A stretch of 64,000 nt of DNA from an uncultured Halieaceae bacterium (lineage in GTDB: Bacteria; Pseudomonadota; Gammaproteobacteria; Pseudomonadales; Halieaceae): assembly GCA_913057135.1 (NCBI GenBank), contig CAJXNM010000012.1:1-64000 (forward strand), in the 5' to 3' direction. The translations under genes were made by a program, and so were the position numbers. Position 1 is the stretch's first letter, and each line of letters opens with the position of its first letter. The notes beneath the pieces were generated by a model. It did not search any database. It saw nothing but the letters and a program-made list of their open reading frames with translations, and was not told where the DNA came from. This document shows, in pieces, positions 54,157 to 64,000 of the stretch.

Positions 54157-55526
54157 GCCCGCTTCCAGCTGGTCCCAGCGGGGCCGTCCTCCAGCAACAC
54201 ACCAGCTGCCGTGAGCTCATCGCGAATCGCGTCAGCCCGAGCGAAATCCCTACTCTGTTTTGCGGCTGCGCGTTCAGCGATAAGGCTCTCGATTACCGAA
54301 GCGGTTAAATCCCCGGCCCCACCCGCCGTGAACCAGGCGTCGGGATCGGTGTTCAACAAACCCAGCACAGCACCGCTTGCTAGCAACTGCCCCTTAGCGT
54401 CAGCAACCTCATCGGGATCGGCTTTGTTCAGGGCTTTAGCTGCCGCATGCAGCGCCGCAATGGCCTCGGGGGTATTGAGATCATCGAGCAGAGCCTTAAA
54501 GGCTTGGGTAGTGCTCGGTTCCACAAGGCTTGCCGTCACCTCTGTATGGGGACGCAAGGCAGCGTAAAAGCTGTCGAGTGCCCCGCGTGCACTTTCAAGC
54601 AGTTCTGCCGAGAAATTCAAGGGCGACCGGTAGTGGGCCGAGAGCAAGGCAAAACGAAGCACTTCTCCGGGGTAATGAACCAGTAATTCGCGTACCGTTC
54701 GCACATTCCCCAAGGACTTCGACATTTTCTCGCCGTCCATGTCGATATAGGCGTTATGCATCCAGTAGCGGACAAAATCGCCCCCATAGGCACAGCAACT
54801 TTGTGCGCGCTCATTTTCATGGTGGGGAAAAATGAGATCGCGACCACCGCCGTGAATATCAATGCTGTCTCCGAGGTGCGCACGAATCATCGCAGAGCAC
54901 TCTAGGTGCCAACCCGGACGACCGCGTCCCCAGGGACTGTCCCAGCCCGGCTCATCCGATGAAGACGGTTTCCACAACACAAAATCCCCCGGATGGCGTT
55001 TGTAATCGGCAACATCTACCCTCGCCCCCGCCAGCATGTCCTCAAGTTTGCGGCCACTGAGTGCGCCATAACCGGCCATGGATTCAACCGCAAACAGGGC
55101 GTGCCCGTCGGCGACATAGGCGTTACCGTTGGCGATGAGCCGCTCAACCAAATCAATCATGGGCGTGATGTTGTCGGTAGCATGGGGTTCCAGCGTGGGG
55201 GTTAAGGTATTGAGCTGGGCCATGTCTTCGCGGTATTTGAGGGTGAACTCGTCACTTACCGCATCGATGCCAACACCGCGCGCCGTGGCGGCGGCAATGA
55301 TCTTATCGTCGATATCCGTAATGTTGCGCGCGTAGATAACCTGGGGGTACAGGGCGCGCAGCACCCGGTACAGGGTATCGAAGACGACAACCGGTCGTGC
55401 GTTACCGATATGCGCTAAGTTGTAGACCGTTGGGCCGCACACATACATGGTGACGCAGTTTGGGTCTGCGGGCTTAAAAGGCTCTTTCTGTCCACTTAGT
55501 GTGTTGTGTAAGGTGAGCTCAGCCAT
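54153..55526 (-). CDS. cysS: cysteinyl-tRNA synthetase
   Basis: Class I synthetase that charges tRNA-Cys. The 457-aa product has the HIGH-type signature ([17 protein letters not shown]), the zinc ligands [11 protein letters not shown] and HHENERAQ, and KMSKSLGN near residue 270. The C-terminal anticodon-binding helices are present. It overlaps glnS by 8 bp on the same strand, so the two synthetases are co-translated. This pair and its folD, ppiB and lpxH neighbours match the order I recall in Pseudomonas. Confidence 0.98.
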   Translation of the reverse strand: MAELTLHNTLSGQKEPFKPADPNCVTMYVCGPTVYNLAHIGNARPVVVFDTLYRVLRALYPQVIYARNITDIDDKIIAAATARGVGIDAVSDEFTLKYREDMAQLNTLTPTLEPHATDNITPMIDLVERLIANGNAYVADGHALFAVESMAGYGALSGRKLEDMLAGARVDVADYKRHPGDFVLWKPSSSDEPGWDSPWGRGRPGWHLECSAMIRAHLGDSIDIHGGGRDLIFPHHENERAQSCCAYGGDFVRYWMHNAYIDMDGEKMSKSLGNVRTVRELLVHYPGEVLRFALLSAHYRSPLNFSAELLESARGALDSFYAALRPHTEVTASLVEPSTTQAFKALLDDLNTPEAIAALHAAAKALNKADPDEVADAKGQLLASGAVLGLLNTDPDAWFTAGGAGDLTASVIESLIAERAAAKQSRDFARADAIRDELTAAGVLLEDGPAGTSWKRA

Positions 55527-57180
55527 CTTGCGCGCTCCAGGTATCCCGCAGTCCTATGGTCAGGTTGAATACGGGGGCATCGGGGCGATGATCGAAACGA
55601 TCGGCCACAAAATAACCCTCGCGCTCAAACTGAAATACCGTTTCGGGCGCCGCTTCGGCGGCTGCCGCCTCAATGACCGCAGTGTCGAGCTGACGCAAGG
55701 ACATGGGATTGACCACTGCCATGACATCCTCGGCTTTACCCGGATTAGCCTCGGTAAACAATCGATCGTACAAGCGAACAGTAGCGGTTTTTCCCGTTGC
55801 ACAGGAAACCCAATGGATAACGCCTTTGGGTTTGACACCATCGGCAGGATCCTCGCCCAAGGTCCCCTCGATGAGGCGTGCATAAACAACGTCGATGCGC
55901 CCATCGGGGCCTTTGTCACAAGCATCGGCCTCGATGACATAGGCACCGCGCAAGCGCACCCGTTTACCGATCACTAAACGCTTGTACTTTTTGTTGGCCT
56001 CCTCCCGAAAATCGTCCCGATCAATCCACAGCTCGGCACCAAACTCGACGCTGCGGCTGCCTAGGCTGTCATCACTAGGATGATTAGCCAGGGTCAACTG
56101 CTCCGATGCGTCGACATTGGTGATTACCAAGCGCAGTGGATCGAGTACACACATGGCCCGTGCCGCATGTTGGTTCAAATGGTTGCGCACGGCACTTTCT
56201 AACATCGCCACATCGACAACGCTGTCCGAGCGCGATGTGCCCACCTCTTCGCAAAAATGCCTAATAGCCGCTGCCGGGTAGCCGCGCCTGCGCAAACCGG
56301 CAATGGTCGGCATACGGGGATCATCCCAGCCAGCCACCGCTCCCTCGTCCACCAGGGCTTTCAATTTTCGTTTGCTAGTGACCGTGTAACTGGTGTTAAG
56401 CCGTGCAAATTCAAACTGCCGGGGCTTTGAGGGCACCGGCAAGTTTGCAATGAACCAATCGTACAGGGGCCGATGATCCTCAAACTCCAGGGTGCAGATG
56501 GAGTGGCTGATGCCCTCGATGGCATCCTCCTGACCGTGGGCGTAATCGTAAGTTGGGTATATGGGCCAGGCGTTACCCGTCTGATGGTGCTCGGCCTTTC
56601 GAATGCGGTACAAAATCGGGTCGCGCAGGTTAATGTTGGGGGACGCCATATCAATTTTGGCGCGTAATACTTTCGAGCCATCGGCAAAAGCGCCGGCGCG
56701 CATTTGCTCAAACAAGGCGCGGTTTTCCTCGATCGTACGATTGCGGTAAGGGCTGTCTTTACCGGGTTCTGTGAGGGAGCCCCGGTACTCGCGGGCCTGC
56801 TCTGCACTCAGATCACAGACGTAGGCCAGACCTTGATCGATGAGATAGAGCGCCCACTGATATAGCTGCTCGAAGTAGCTTGAGGCATAGCGAACCTCGC
56901 CAGACCAGGTATAGCCCAGCCAGCGCACGTCCTCTTGGATCGAGTCAATGAACTCCTGGCTCTCTTTTTCGGGGTTGGTATCGTCAAAACGCAGATGGCA
57001 ACGGCCACCAAATTGCTCGGCTAACCCGAAATTCACAGTGATCGACTTTGCATGCCCAATGTGCAAATACCCATTGGGCTCAGGGGGAAACCGAGTCACT
57101 ACATCGGTGACGACCCCCTGATCGAGATCGGACTGAATCTGGGTACGGAGAAAGTTACTGCGGGGTTCGTTGCTTGACAT
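55519..57180 (-). CDS. glnS: glutaminyl-tRNA synthetase
   Basis: Charges tRNA-Gln directly, so the organism does not rely only on the amidotransferase route. The 553-aa product has [19 protein letters not shown] with the HIGH motif, [30 protein letters not shown] and the KMSKS equivalent [12 protein letters not shown]. coli has VMSKRKL, so Met is replaced by Thr here. The two beta-barrel anticodon domains follow. Length matches E. coli (554 aa). Confidence 0.98.
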   Translation of the reverse strand: MSSNEPRSNFLRTQIQSDLDQGVVTDVVTRFPPEPNGYLHIGHAKSITVNFGLAEQFGGRCHLRFDDTNPEKESQEFIDSIQEDVRWLGYTWSGEVRYASSYFEQLYQWALYLIDQGLAYVCDLSAEQAREYRGSLTEPGKDSPYRNRTIEENRALFEQMRAGAFADGSKVLRAKIDMASPNINLRDPILYRIRKAEHHQTGNAWPIYPTYDYAHGQEDAIEGISHSICTLEFEDHRPLYDWFIANLPVPSKPRQFEFARLNTSYTVTSKRKLKALVDEGAVAGWDDPRMPTIAGLRRRGYPAAAIRHFCEEVGTSRSDSVVDVAMLESAVRNHLNQHAARAMCVLDPLRLVITNVDASEQLTLANHPSDDSLGSRSVEFGAELWIDRDDFREEANKKYKRLVIGKRVRLRGAYVIEADACDKGPDGRIDVVYARLIEGTLGEDPADGVKPKGVIHWVSCATGKTATVRLYDRLFTEANPGKAEDVMAVVNPMSLRQLDTAVIEAAAAEAAPETVFQFEREGYFVADRFDHRPDAPVFNLTIGLRDTWSAQDG

Positions 57181-57349
57181 AAGGGCGCCCTAATTGCGAG
57201 GCGCGTAATATATCAGGGTATCGCGATGCTTCGCAGGCTTGTCTCAACAACGGCCAAATCAGCCATTTGTAGCCAAAACCCCGTGGCACTTAAGCGCCAA
57301 AAGCTGTAGTCTCCGCGCTCCCATTATTTGTCTGATACAGGTGTTTTAC

Positions 57350-57859
57350 ATGTCTTTGTCTCGCGTCCAAATGACCACTACTTTCGGCAATCTCATTATT
57401 GAGCTGGATGGTGAAAAAGCACCCAAAACCGTCGCCAACTTTCTGAGCTACGTGGCCGATGGCTTCTACGACGGCACCATTTTCCACCGGGTGATCGACA
57501 ACTTCATGGTACAAGGGGGTGGCTTTGACACCGATATGCGCCAGAAGCCCACGAAAGAGCCCATCGAGAACGAAGCGGATAACGGCTTAGAAAATGCCCG
57601 TGGCACCATTGCCATGGCCCGCACCATGGATCCCCACTCAGCCACCGCTCAGTTTTTCATCAATGTGAAAGACAACGATTTTCTGAATCACTCGGGCAAG
57701 AATATGCAGGGCTGGGGCTACACGGTATTCGGCCGCGTGGTCGAAGGTGACAACGTTCTGGACCGCATTCGGGTGGTTGCCACGGGTAACAGCGCGGGTC
57801 ATCAAGACGTACCTGTTGAACCCATCGTCATTGAGTCAGTCACCCTGCTAGACGCGTAA
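57350..57859 (+). CDS. ppiB: cyclophilin-type peptidyl-prolyl isomerase B
   Basis: Cytoplasmic cyclophilin of 169 aa. Motifs are [39 protein letters not shown] and [17 protein letters not shown]. There is no signal peptide in the chosen reading. The track ORF begins at 57239, but the region before 57350 is non-coding in character. The ATG at 57350 has AGGTG 8 nt upstream; a second ATG at 57371 is also possible. lpxH begins 6 nt after the stop. Confidence 0.95.
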   Translation: MSLSRVQMTTTFGNLIIELDGEKAPKTVANFLSYVADGFYDGTIFHRVIDNFMVQGGGFDTDMRQKPTKEPIENEADNGLENARGTIAMARTMDPHSATAQFFINVKDNDFLNHSGKNMQGWGYTVFGRVVEGDNVLDRIRVVATGNSAGHQDVPVEPIVIESVTLLDA

Positions 57860-57865
57860 TGGCTT

Positions 57866-58588
57866 ATGGCGATTACGCTCTTCATTAGCGACTTGCATTT
57901 AAGTGACAGCACGACTGCAACCGAATCAGCGTTAATCGCCCTGCTTGAAGACTACTCTGAACTCGATGCCCTCTATATTTTGGGTGATTTCTTCGAGTAC
58001 TGGGTAGGTGACGACGATGACTCGGCGCAAATACGCCGGGTCTGTCAAACCCTAGCCGCACGGGCCGAGCGCGGCACAGACATCTATCTCATGCGCGGCA
58101 ACCGGGATTTTGCCTTGGGTGAAGCTTTTGCCCAACGCGCCAAGGCCACCTTATTGGCCGATGATGAGCATGTCATCGACCTCTATGGAACACCCACCGC
58201 CCTACTCCACGGTGACACCTTGTGCACCGATGACCACGACTATCAGGCCATCCGAGCAGTAATCCGAGACCCAGCATGGCTTTCGGATATGCTGTCAAAA
58301 CCCCTTCAAGAACGACGTGCTTTTGCGCAGGCCATGCGCCAAGCGAGCAAAGCGAAAGCCGAGAACGATCCCGATAATATTGTTGATGTTAACGACAATG
58401 CGGTGGAGGAAACGTTCCAGCGCTTGGGGGTGACCCAACTTATCCATGGCCATACCCACCGCCCTCAAATGCACAGGCATCAAGGGGGACAACGCTGGGT
58501 ATTGGGGGATTGGACACCCGAGCACGGGGCGGTCATTGGTGTTGCCACACCTGAGGCGTTTCGCCTGCAAACACTGAGCCTTGCCTAG
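57866..58588 (+). CDS. lpxH: UDP-2,3-diacylglucosamine diphosphatase LpxH
   Basis: LpxH cleaves UDP-2,3-diacylglucosamine to lipid X in lipid A synthesis. The 240-aa product is a calcineurin-like metallophosphatase with FISDLHLSD, LYILGDFFEYWVGDDD, MRGNRDFALG, LLHGDTLCTDD and VTQLIHGHTHRPQMH, covering all metal ligands. The start is 6 nt after ppiB. It converges on miaE. Confidence 0.97.
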   Translation: MAITLFISDLHLSDSTTATESALIALLEDYSELDALYILGDFFEYWVGDDDDSAQIRRVCQTLAARAERGTDIYLMRGNRDFALGEAFAQRAKATLLADDEHVIDLYGTPTALLHGDTLCTDDHDYQAIRAVIRDPAWLSDMLSKPLQERRAFAQAMRQASKAKAENDPDNIVDVNDNAVEETFQRLGVTQLIHGHTHRPQMHRHQGGQRWVLGDWTPEHGAVIGVATPEAFRLQTLSLA

Positions 58589-58595
58589 GGAAAGC

Positions 58596-59213
58596 TCAAG
58601 CGGCGGCCGGGACCCCAGAGTGGAAGCGGAACTCCGTATCGGGCTCGCAGATCAAGCGCGCTTCTACCTGTTTTAAGTGCATCAATCGATGCTCAATGCT
58701 GGTAGCGTCGGTCAGACTAGCTGCAATAGCCAAGTAGTCTTGGAAGTGGCGCGCTTCACTTTTCAACAACGATGTATAAAAACCCGCTAATTCCTCGTCG
58801 AGATGGGGGATTAATGCGGCGAACCGTTCGCAAGAACGGGCCTCGATAAGCGCACCGACCAATAAGGTATCGATGAGCCGCTCTGGCTCATTACTGCGCA
58901 CCTCTGCGCGCAGGGCGCTGGCATAGCGCGACGCGGATACAGCGCTGTAGGCAATTCCCCGACGCTGCATAATGGCGAATACCTGCTCGAAATGACGCAG
59001 CTCTTCCCGCGCAAGGCGCGACATTTTATGCAGCAAGCTGCTGTGCTCGGTGTAGCGATACATCAGATTGAGTGCGGTAGAGGCCGCTTTCTTTTCACAA
59101 TTAGCATGGTCGATCAGCAGCAACTCGGGGTTTGCCAGAGCGGCACTGACCCAAGCATCGGGGGTGGCGCAGGGCAAGAACGCGCGCACCGGTGATAGAT
59201 CGATAACGGTCAC
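58596..59213 (-). CDS. miaE: tRNA-(ms2io6A37) hydroxylase MiaE
   Basis: Di-iron monooxygenase that hydroxylates the isopentenyl group of ms2i6A37 in tRNA, an oxygen-dependent step. The 205-aa product is a ferritin-like four-helix bundle. Metal ligands are in LLIDHANCEKKAAS, REELRHFEQVFAIM, IEARSCERFAAL and KSEARHFQDYLAIA. It overlaps the DUF1289 gene by 4 bp. Confidence 0.94.
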   Translation of the reverse strand: MTVIDLSPVRAFLPCATPDAWVSAALANPELLLIDHANCEKKAASTALNLMYRYTEHSSLLHKMSRLAREELRHFEQVFAIMQRRGIAYSAVSASRYASALRAEVRSNEPERLIDTLLVGALIEARSCERFAALIPHLDEELAGFYTSLLKSEARHFQDYLAIAASLTDATSIEHRLMHLKQVEARLICEPDTEFRFHSGVPAAA

Positions 59214-59746
59214 GATTGGCGGTCGTTAAACAGATCTGGGGTAGCCAAATAGCGTTCGTAATGAGCTACCGACAACTCCCACCACGCCTTATCGACCTGC
59301 TCTCGCAACTCGACCAGGGTATCGGACTGGCGAGCACCCTGAATACGAAAGCCATATTTGGCGGGATCTTTAATTTGAGTAGCGCCGGCTTTTAACAACG
59401 AAAACAACCAGCAATATGGATCGTGTTTGGGATTGAAGCGCACTTGCTGAACGTCAAGCTGCCAGCGCAAAAGATCTGGGTCTTCAACAACAAACTTTTG
59501 CTGCATACAGGTGCTAAGAAAATCGGCCAGACGACTATCGACGATACGTTTTTCCGCCTCATTGTAGGCATTCCAGTCGATGATCTCGTGGCTAAAACGC
59601 TTACAGCCGCGACACACGCTATCGCCTATACCGGTAGAACAGACGCCGATGCAGGGGGTGCGAACCCGCTCCACAGGTGAAAGAGCCCCCGACAGGGACC
59701 CAAATGCAGAGCCTGTAACGGCGTTGTTGCGTAGCGCTTCAGTCAT
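59210..59746 (-). CDS. DUF1289 domain protein
   Basis: A 178-aa protein with a DUF1289 segment near residues 29-80. It has four cysteines in TPCIGVCSTGIGDSVCRGCKRF and then WNAYNEAEKRIVDSRL. The motif looks like a small metal or Fe-S site. The C-terminal half is a further soluble region (QVRFNPKHDPYCWLFSLLKAGATQ). The family's role is not known. The 4-bp overlap with miaE suggests a connection to tRNA modification or iron, which is inference. Confidence 0.85.
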   Translation of the reverse strand: MTEALRNNAVTGSAFGSLSGALSPVERVRTPCIGVCSTGIGDSVCRGCKRFSHEIIDWNAYNEAEKRIVDSRLADFLSTCMQQKFVVEDPDLLRWQLDVQQVRFNPKHDPYCWLFSLLKAGATQIKDPAKYGFRIQGARQSDTLVELREQVDKAWWELSVAHYERYLATPDLFNDRQS

Positions 59747-59970
59747 AGGCCAAGTGTAGAGTATGGGTCCATTGAATGCACGGCATCACCGCACAATGGG
59801 TGCGGTAGAAGCCGGACGCGAGCTATACTACGACACCGTAAAGCGCCGTCAACGCTCAAAGGTAACCACCTGCCTACAGCCATAGCGCCAATCAGCAATG
59901 GCAGAGTGCACAGGACACCCGCGCCGCGACGACGATCCAACAGTCATGCCATCATCCAAGGAGTAGCACT

Positions 59971-62583
59971 GTGCTTGAAGCCTACCGCGCCCACGTCGCT
60001 GAACGCGCCGAACAAAACATCCCTCCAAAGCCGCTTAATGCCGAGCAAGTGGCCGGGCTAGTCGAGCTTTTGAAGGCGCCACCGTCGGGTGAAGAGTCCA
60101 CCTTGCTTGATCTGATTACCCACCGTGTACCGCCAGGTGTTGACGAGGCAGCCTACGTCAAAGCGGCTTTTTTATCGGCTGTCGCTAAAGGCGAAAGCCA
60201 GTGCCCCCTGATTGACCCCGAGCACGCGGTTAAATTGCTGGGCAATATGCACGGCGGCTACAACATTGAAACCCTGGTGAATCTCCTCGATGACGACCGC
60301 CTGGGTGCGCTTGCGGCCGAGGAATTGAAGCATACGCTGCTAATGTTCGATGCCTTCCACGACGTGGAAGAGCGCGCCAAAAATGGCTGTGCCAATGCTC
60401 AGGCCGTGATGAACAGCTGGGCCGAGGGCGAGTGGTTCACCCAGCGCAACAAGGTGGCCGAATCCATCAAAATGGTGGTCTTTAAGGTCACGGGCGAAAC
60501 CAATACCGATGATCTTTCCCCCGCTCCCGATGCATGGTCAAGGCCTGATATCCCCTTGCACGCCCTGGCGATGTACAAAATGGAGCGTGATGGCCTGAAC
60601 CCTGATCAACCCGGTAGCGTCGGCCCCATGGCGCAAATCGACGAGATTAAAGGCAAGGGCTTGCCCGTTGCCTTTGTGGGCGATGTGGTCGGCACCGGTT
60701 CTTCCCGTAAATCGGCCACCAACTCGGTGCTTTGGTTCTTCGGTGATGAACTGCCTGGCGTTCCCAACAAGCGCGGCGGCGGTGTTTGCATCGGCGGTAA
60801 AGTCGCGCCGATTTTCTACAACACCATGGAAGACGCCGGTGCGCTCGTGTTTGAGGCCCCGGTTGACGATTTGAACATGGGCGATGTGATCGAGATTCGC
60901 CCCTACGACGGCAAAATTCTGGACGAAGCGGGCAACGTTATCTCTGAGTTTGCACTGAAATCGCAGGTGCTACTCGATGAGGTCCAAGCGGGTGGCCGTA
61001 TTAACCTCATCATTGGCCGCGGACTCACTAGTAAAGCGCGAGAATCCCTGGGCCTTGGTGAAAGTGCGTTATTCCGCAAGCCCGATCAGCCCGCCGATAC
61101 CGGCAAAGGCTATACGCTGGCGCAAAAAATGGTGGGGCGTGCCTGTGGCGTGGACGGCGTTCGACCCGGCACGTACTGCGAGCCGCGCATGACCACGGTC
61201 GGCTCCCAAGATACCACCGGGCCAATGACCCGTGACGAGCTGAAGGACTTGGCCTGCCTTGGTTTCTCAGCAGACCTGACCATGCAATCGTTCTGTCATA
61301 CCGCGGCCTATCCTAAGCCGGTCGATATCGACACCCAGCACACGCTACCCGACTTCATCATGACCCGCGGCGGCGTATCGCTGCGCGCGGGCGACGGAAT
61401 CATCCACAGCTGGCTCAACCGCATGCTTCTGCCCGACACGGTCGGTACCGGTGGCGATTCTCACACGCGCTTCCCCATGGGTATTTCATTCCCAGCAGGC
61501 TCGGGCCTGGTTGCCTTTGCGGCCGCTACAGGTGTGATGCCACTCGACATGCCCGAGTCAGTTTTGGTCCGTTTCAAAGGCAGCATGCAACCGGGTATTA
61601 CCCTGCGCGATCTCGTGCATGCTATTCCCTACTACGCCATCCAAGAAGGACTGCTCACCGTCGAGAAAAAGGGCAAGAAAAATATCTTCTCAGGCCGCAT
61701 CTTGGAGATTGAAGGTCTCGACAACCTGACGGTGGAGCAAGCGTTCGAACTGTCCGATGCCTCCGCCGAGCGCTCTGCCGCTGGCTGTACCATTAAACTC
61801 GGTGAGGACACCATTGCCGAATATTTACGCTCTAATATTGTGCTGCTGCGCTCTATGATCGCTGAAGGTTATGGCGATCCGCGCACCCTTGAGCGTCGTG
61901 CTCGTAAAATGGAGGAGTGGCTCGCTAACCCATCGCTGATGACAGCCGATGCCGATGCGGAATACGCCGCCGTTATTGAGATCGACTTGGCGGATATTCA
62001 AGAGCCTATTGTCTGTGCGCCCAACGATCCCGATGACGCGCGTAAACTCTCTGATGTCGCCGGCGATAATGTTGATGAGGTCTTTATCGGCAGCTGCATG
62101 ACCAACATTGGCCACTTCCGCGCGGCGGGTAAATTGCTGGAATCCCATAGCCAACCGGTTAGCACCAAAATGTGGATCTGCCCCCCTACCCGCATGGACG
62201 AGCACCAACTCATGGAAGAAGGCTATTACAGCATCTTCGGTAAAGCGGGTGCGCGTACTGAAATGCCCGGGTGCTCCCTGTGTATGGGTAACCAAGCTCG
62301 AGTGGCAGCGAAGTCTACCGTGCTGTCCACATCGACCCGCAACTTCCCCAACCGACTCGGGGATGGCGCCAACGTTTACCTGACATCGGCGGAACTAGCT
62401 GCCGTGGGCGCCCTACTCGGCCGCCTGCCAACTCCAGCCGAGTACTTGGAATTCGCCAGCAAAATCAACAGCATGGCAGCGGACATATACCGCTACATGA
62501 ACTTCGATCAAGTGGTTGAATTCCAAGCCCGTGCCGAAGAAGGTAAGCGTATTGCCGCTGTCCAAATTGACCAGGTAGCCTAA
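59971..62583 (+). CDS. acnB: bifunctional aconitate hydratase 2 / 2-methylisocitrate dehydratase
   Basis: TCA-cycle aconitase B, which can also act on 2-methylisocitrate and regulate mRNA when it loses iron. The 870-aa product begins [21 protein letters not shown], with the HEAT-like N-terminal domain. The swivel domain ([24 protein letters not shown]) comes before the catalytic domains, as in AcnB. Cluster ligands lie in [15 protein letters not shown] and [13 protein letters not shown]. The GTG start has AAGGAG 7 nt upstream. A TATACT hexamer at 59824-59829 may be its -10, leaving a 5' UTR of over 130 nt. Confidence 0.98.
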   Translation: MLEAYRAHVAERAEQNIPPKPLNAEQVAGLVELLKAPPSGEESTLLDLITHRVPPGVDEAAYVKAAFLSAVAKGESQCPLIDPEHAVKLLGNMHGGYNIETLVNLLDDDRLGALAAEELKHTLLMFDAFHDVEERAKNGCANAQAVMNSWAEGEWFTQRNKVAESIKMVVFKVTGETNTDDLSPAPDAWSRPDIPLHALAMYKMERDGLNPDQPGSVGPMAQIDEIKGKGLPVAFVGDVVGTGSSRKSATNSVLWFFGDELPGVPNKRGGGVCIGGKVAPIFYNTMEDAGALVFEAPVDDLNMGDVIEIRPYDGKILDEAGNVISEFALKSQVLLDEVQAGGRINLIIGRGLTSKARESLGLGESALFRKPDQPADTGKGYTLAQKMVGRACGVDGVRPGTYCEPRMTTVGSQDTTGPMTRDELKDLACLGFSADLTMQSFCHTAAYPKPVDIDTQHTLPDFIMTRGGVSLRAGDGIIHSWLNRMLLPDTVGTGGDSHTRFPMGISFPAGSGLVAFAAATGVMPLDMPESVLVRFKGSMQPGITLRDLVHAIPYYAIQEGLLTVEKKGKKNIFSGRILEIEGLDNLTVEQAFELSDASAERSAAGCTIKLGEDTIAEYLRSNIVLLRSMIAEGYGDPRTLERRARKMEEWLANPSLMTADADAEYAAVIEIDLADIQEPIVCAPNDPDDARKLSDVAGDNVDEVFIGSCMTNIGHFRAAGKLLESHSQPVSTKMWICPPTRMDEHQLMEEGYYSIFGKAGARTEMPGCSLCMGNQARVAAKSTVLSTSTRNFPNRLGDGANVYLTSAELAAVGALLGRLPTPAEYLEFASKINSMAADIYRYMNFDQVVEFQARAEEGKRIAAVQIDQVA

Positions 62584-62623
62584 GCTACCTCGGTCCCCAG
62601 GCCTCAGATAACCATGTCTGGGG

Positions 62624-63388
62624 TCATGAGGTCTGGAGACACTGCGGTGTCTCTAGGCTTCCTCCCCTGCTCTCATCCATCTGGTTAAGACTGTCTAGCA
62701 CCCACTGAAAACTTTGTTCAGGCTGCGCCGTCAGTGACACCCTAAGGCCGCTTAGCGGGTGATCAAAGGCCAAACCAACCGACGCCAACAACAGCCGGCG
62801 GCAAGCAAAGTGTTGCCGAAAAAATCGGTTGTGAGTCCCTTTGCCGTAACGGGTATCGCCAATGATGGGGTGAGCAATGTGCTTAAGGTGACGCCTCAAC
62901 TGGCGGTAACGCCCCGTGCGGGGCTGAAGTTCCACCAGAGAATAGCGAGCCTCTGGATAGCGATCGACGGCTATGGGTATTACCCATGATCTCAAACACC
63001 GCAGATGGGTCTGAGCTTCACGGTATTTGCCTTGATCACAGACCCGTCCCCGGTGATCAATCTCGTCCTTAAGCGGATGATCAATATCGATGGCCATCGG
63101 TGCATGGCCTCGGACAACAGCCCAGTAACGCTTGCTAACCGTTCGCCACTCAAACTGTTGTGCCACCGCGGCCGCCACGTCAGGTTCAAAGGCAAACAAC
63201 AATAGCCCCGAGGTGGGTTTATCAAGACGATGCACCGGATAGACCCAGCGCCCCAACTGATCGCGCAGCTGCTGCACGGCAAATTGTGTCTCGTGACGAT
63301 CGATCGGCGAGCGATGGACGAGCAAACCGGCCGGCTTATTAATGGCAACCAAAATATCGTCTTGCCAAACAATGGCGAGTGGCTTCAA
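62624..63388 (-). CDS. truC: tRNA pseudouridine(65) synthase TruC
   Basis: RluA-family enzyme forming pseudouridine at tRNA position 65. The catalytic motif is VYPVHRLDKPTSGLLLFA with the active Asp. Other matches are INKPAGLLVHRSPIDRHE, KRYWAVVRGHAP, RYSLVELQPRTGRYRQLRRHLKHIAHPIIGDTRYG and the absence of an S4 domain, all as in E. coli TruC. The track starts at 63511. A TTG at 63388 with AGGAAGGG upstream gives 254 aa beginning LKPLAIVWQDDILVAINKP, the expected family start. A run of eight T lies between the ribosome site and the start codon. Confidence 0.9.
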   Translation of the reverse strand: MKPLAIVWQDDILVAINKPAGLLVHRSPIDRHETQFAVQQLRDQLGRWVYPVHRLDKPTSGLLLFAFEPDVAAAVAQQFEWRTVSKRYWAVVRGHAPMAIDIDHPLKDEIDHRGRVCDQGKYREAQTHLRCLRSWVIPIAVDRYPEARYSLVELQPRTGRYRQLRRHLKHIAHPIIGDTRYGKGTHNRFFRQHFACRRLLLASVGLAFDHPLSGLRVSLTAQPEQSFQWVLDSLNQMDESRGGSLETPQCLQTS

Positions 63389-63741
63389 AAAAAAGACCCT
63401 TCCTGTGACTCCCCATCTACGGTAGCGGCGAGCCCACTCTTTGTCACTGGGCATGGCACCGAGGGCTCCACAATACGCCGTTTTAGCTGGTGTCATGAGC
63501 GGCGGCGTCATGAGAGGTGGCGCGAGGCACGGTAGCGGGCACCGAAGAGATCAGACCGGAACGCATGATAGAGAGCACGGTAGCAAGCAACGCAGAAAGC
63601 GCGTTACGAAGCACAGTAGGGAGCGCGATTAAATAAAAAAGCCGCCTATAACAGGCGGCTTGAGGATAAGTGGATCGTGAGTGGCTCACCACCGACGTGG
63701 TTCACGGCTCACTGACGCACCCTTCACTGATGAGAAAGGCT
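63389..63741. other. 353-bp non-coding stretch between truC and the acidic-tail gene
   Basis: The part up to 63511 is open in the truC frame but is unlike TruC. The rest contains three related 10-mers (GCACGGTAGC near 63527 and 63577, GCACAGTAGG near 63611) that look like degenerate direct repeats, and the terminator at 63634-63660. I see no convincing gene. Confidence 0.5.
63634..63660 (-). terminator. intrinsic terminator after the acidic-tail gene
   Basis: On the minus strand AGCCGCCT-GTTAT-AGGCGGCT forms an 8-bp GC-rich stem with a 5-nt loop, followed directly by six T (TTTTTTATTT). It lies about 80 bp beyond the stop of the gene at 63742 and should end its transcript before truC. Confidence 0.9.
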
Positions 63742-64000
63742 TTAGTCGTCTTCGTCCTCGTCTTCGTCTTCGTCTTCATCGTCGTCCTCAGCATAATCGT
63801 CATCATCGTCACGCTCAGATCGACGGCGCTTGCGCTTCTCCTCCGCCCTCGCAGCACGTCGTTCGGCCCGAGCGGCACGTCGCTCAGCACGCGCAGCTGC
63901 TCGCTCTGCCCGACGCTCGGCGCGGGCTGCCTCTCGCTCCGCCCGTCGCTCCGCGCGCGTCGCCTCGGCATCGTCTTGTTCATCTGCTTGCACGAGCTGT
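63742..64000 (-). CDS. partial gene for an Arg/Ala/Glu-repeat protein with acidic tail
   Basis: The frame is open to the window edge, so the N-terminus is missing (the track's GTG at 63993 need not be the start). The visible 86 codons encode a helical basic repeat of about seven residues (ARAERRA repeated several times), then KRKRRRSERD, then a run of Asp and Glu (DDDEDEDEDEDEDD) to the stop. I do not recognise the protein. The part seen is low-complexity and polyampholytic. The matching terminator downstream supports expression. The alternative frame 63702-63983 has no better features and is rejected. Confidence 0.6.
   Translation of the reverse strand, partial: QLVQADEQDDAEATRAERRAEREAARAERRAERAAARAERRAARAERRAARAEEKRKRRRSERDDDDDYAEDDDEDEDEDEDEDD

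Noticed and set aside
62584-62623. Possible bidirectional terminator between acnB and truC
   Set aside because: Only about 6 bp pair (CCCCAG/CTGGGG) around a long loop and no T tract follows on either strand.
63702-63983. 93-aa alternative frame at the right edge
   Set aside because: It competes with the open frame ending at 63742. The repeats there come from the low-complexity DNA, and no other support was found.
1-64000. CRISPR arrays, insertion sequences, prophage
   Set aside because: No regularly spaced repeats, transposase or phage structural genes were seen among the ORFs or intergenic stretches.

Overview
The window reads as a contiguous piece of chromosome from a Gram-negative gammaproteobacterium. 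LPS genes (kdsB, lpxK, msbA, lpxH), the Lol lipoprotein exporter, curli secretion genes and a complete Na+-translocating NADH:quinone reductase fit a marine or brackish member of the Pseudomonadales/Cellvibrionales (Halieaceae/OM60-like). That placement is inferred from gene content and from gene order I recall from Pseudomonas (comEC-exbBD-lpxK-kdsB-murB, lolCDE, nqrA-F, gap-mfd, lexA-topA, dnaX-ybaB-recR, folD-cysS-glnS-ppiB-lpxH). It was not checked by search. Genes are tightly packed with many 1-20 bp overlaps.

Layout: 0-2.6 kb holds the end of a curli operon (curlin-like subunit, csgF, csgG and an unrecognised exported protein). 2.6-12.6 kb is a minus-strand envelope operon, comEC-exbB-exbD-msbA-lpxK-kdsB-murB-uvrC. 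A DUF2062 gene lies divergent to it. 13.4-23.7 kb is one minus-strand run, nqrABCDEF-apbE-nqrM-lolCDE, preceded by a roughly 215-nt untranslated leader with hairpins and a repeated octamer. A long-form gap diverges from mfd, followed by csiV. mscS converges on csiV with a 127-bp overlap. lexA carries two tandem perfect SOS boxes. topA and two small companions follow, then an anchored hypothetical protein, a universal stress protein, a glutaredoxin-like protein and a SPOUT methyltransferase. Next come the vwa/moxR pair and the minus-strand group dnaX-ybaB-recR-rnd-ycgL-orf, with the SRP RNA gene upstream. dnaX has a complete E. coli-type -1 frameshift signal. 44.9-49.8 kb is an RND efflux operon (adaptor, pump, TetR) with a perfect palindrome in its upstream region.

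The only accessory-looking stretch is 49.9-52.3 kb. It starts just after a tRNA-Arg gene and carries a sulfotransferase-like gene, a PAS plus LuxR-type regulator with an unusual C-terminal tail, and a divergent SLOG/DUF2493-like gene with a long inverted repeat at its promoter. Housekeeping content then resumes: slyD, tRNA-Pro and tRNA-His, folD, cysS-glnS, ppiB-lpxH, miaE with a DUF1289 gene, acnB and truC. A partial gene encoding an Arg/Ala/Glu-repeat protein with an acidic tail runs off the right edge.

The strongest second-look items are the nqr leader, the dnaX recoding site, the unknown curli-linked gene and the regulator/SLOG/sulfotransferase patch. I saw no CRISPR array, insertion sequence or prophage.
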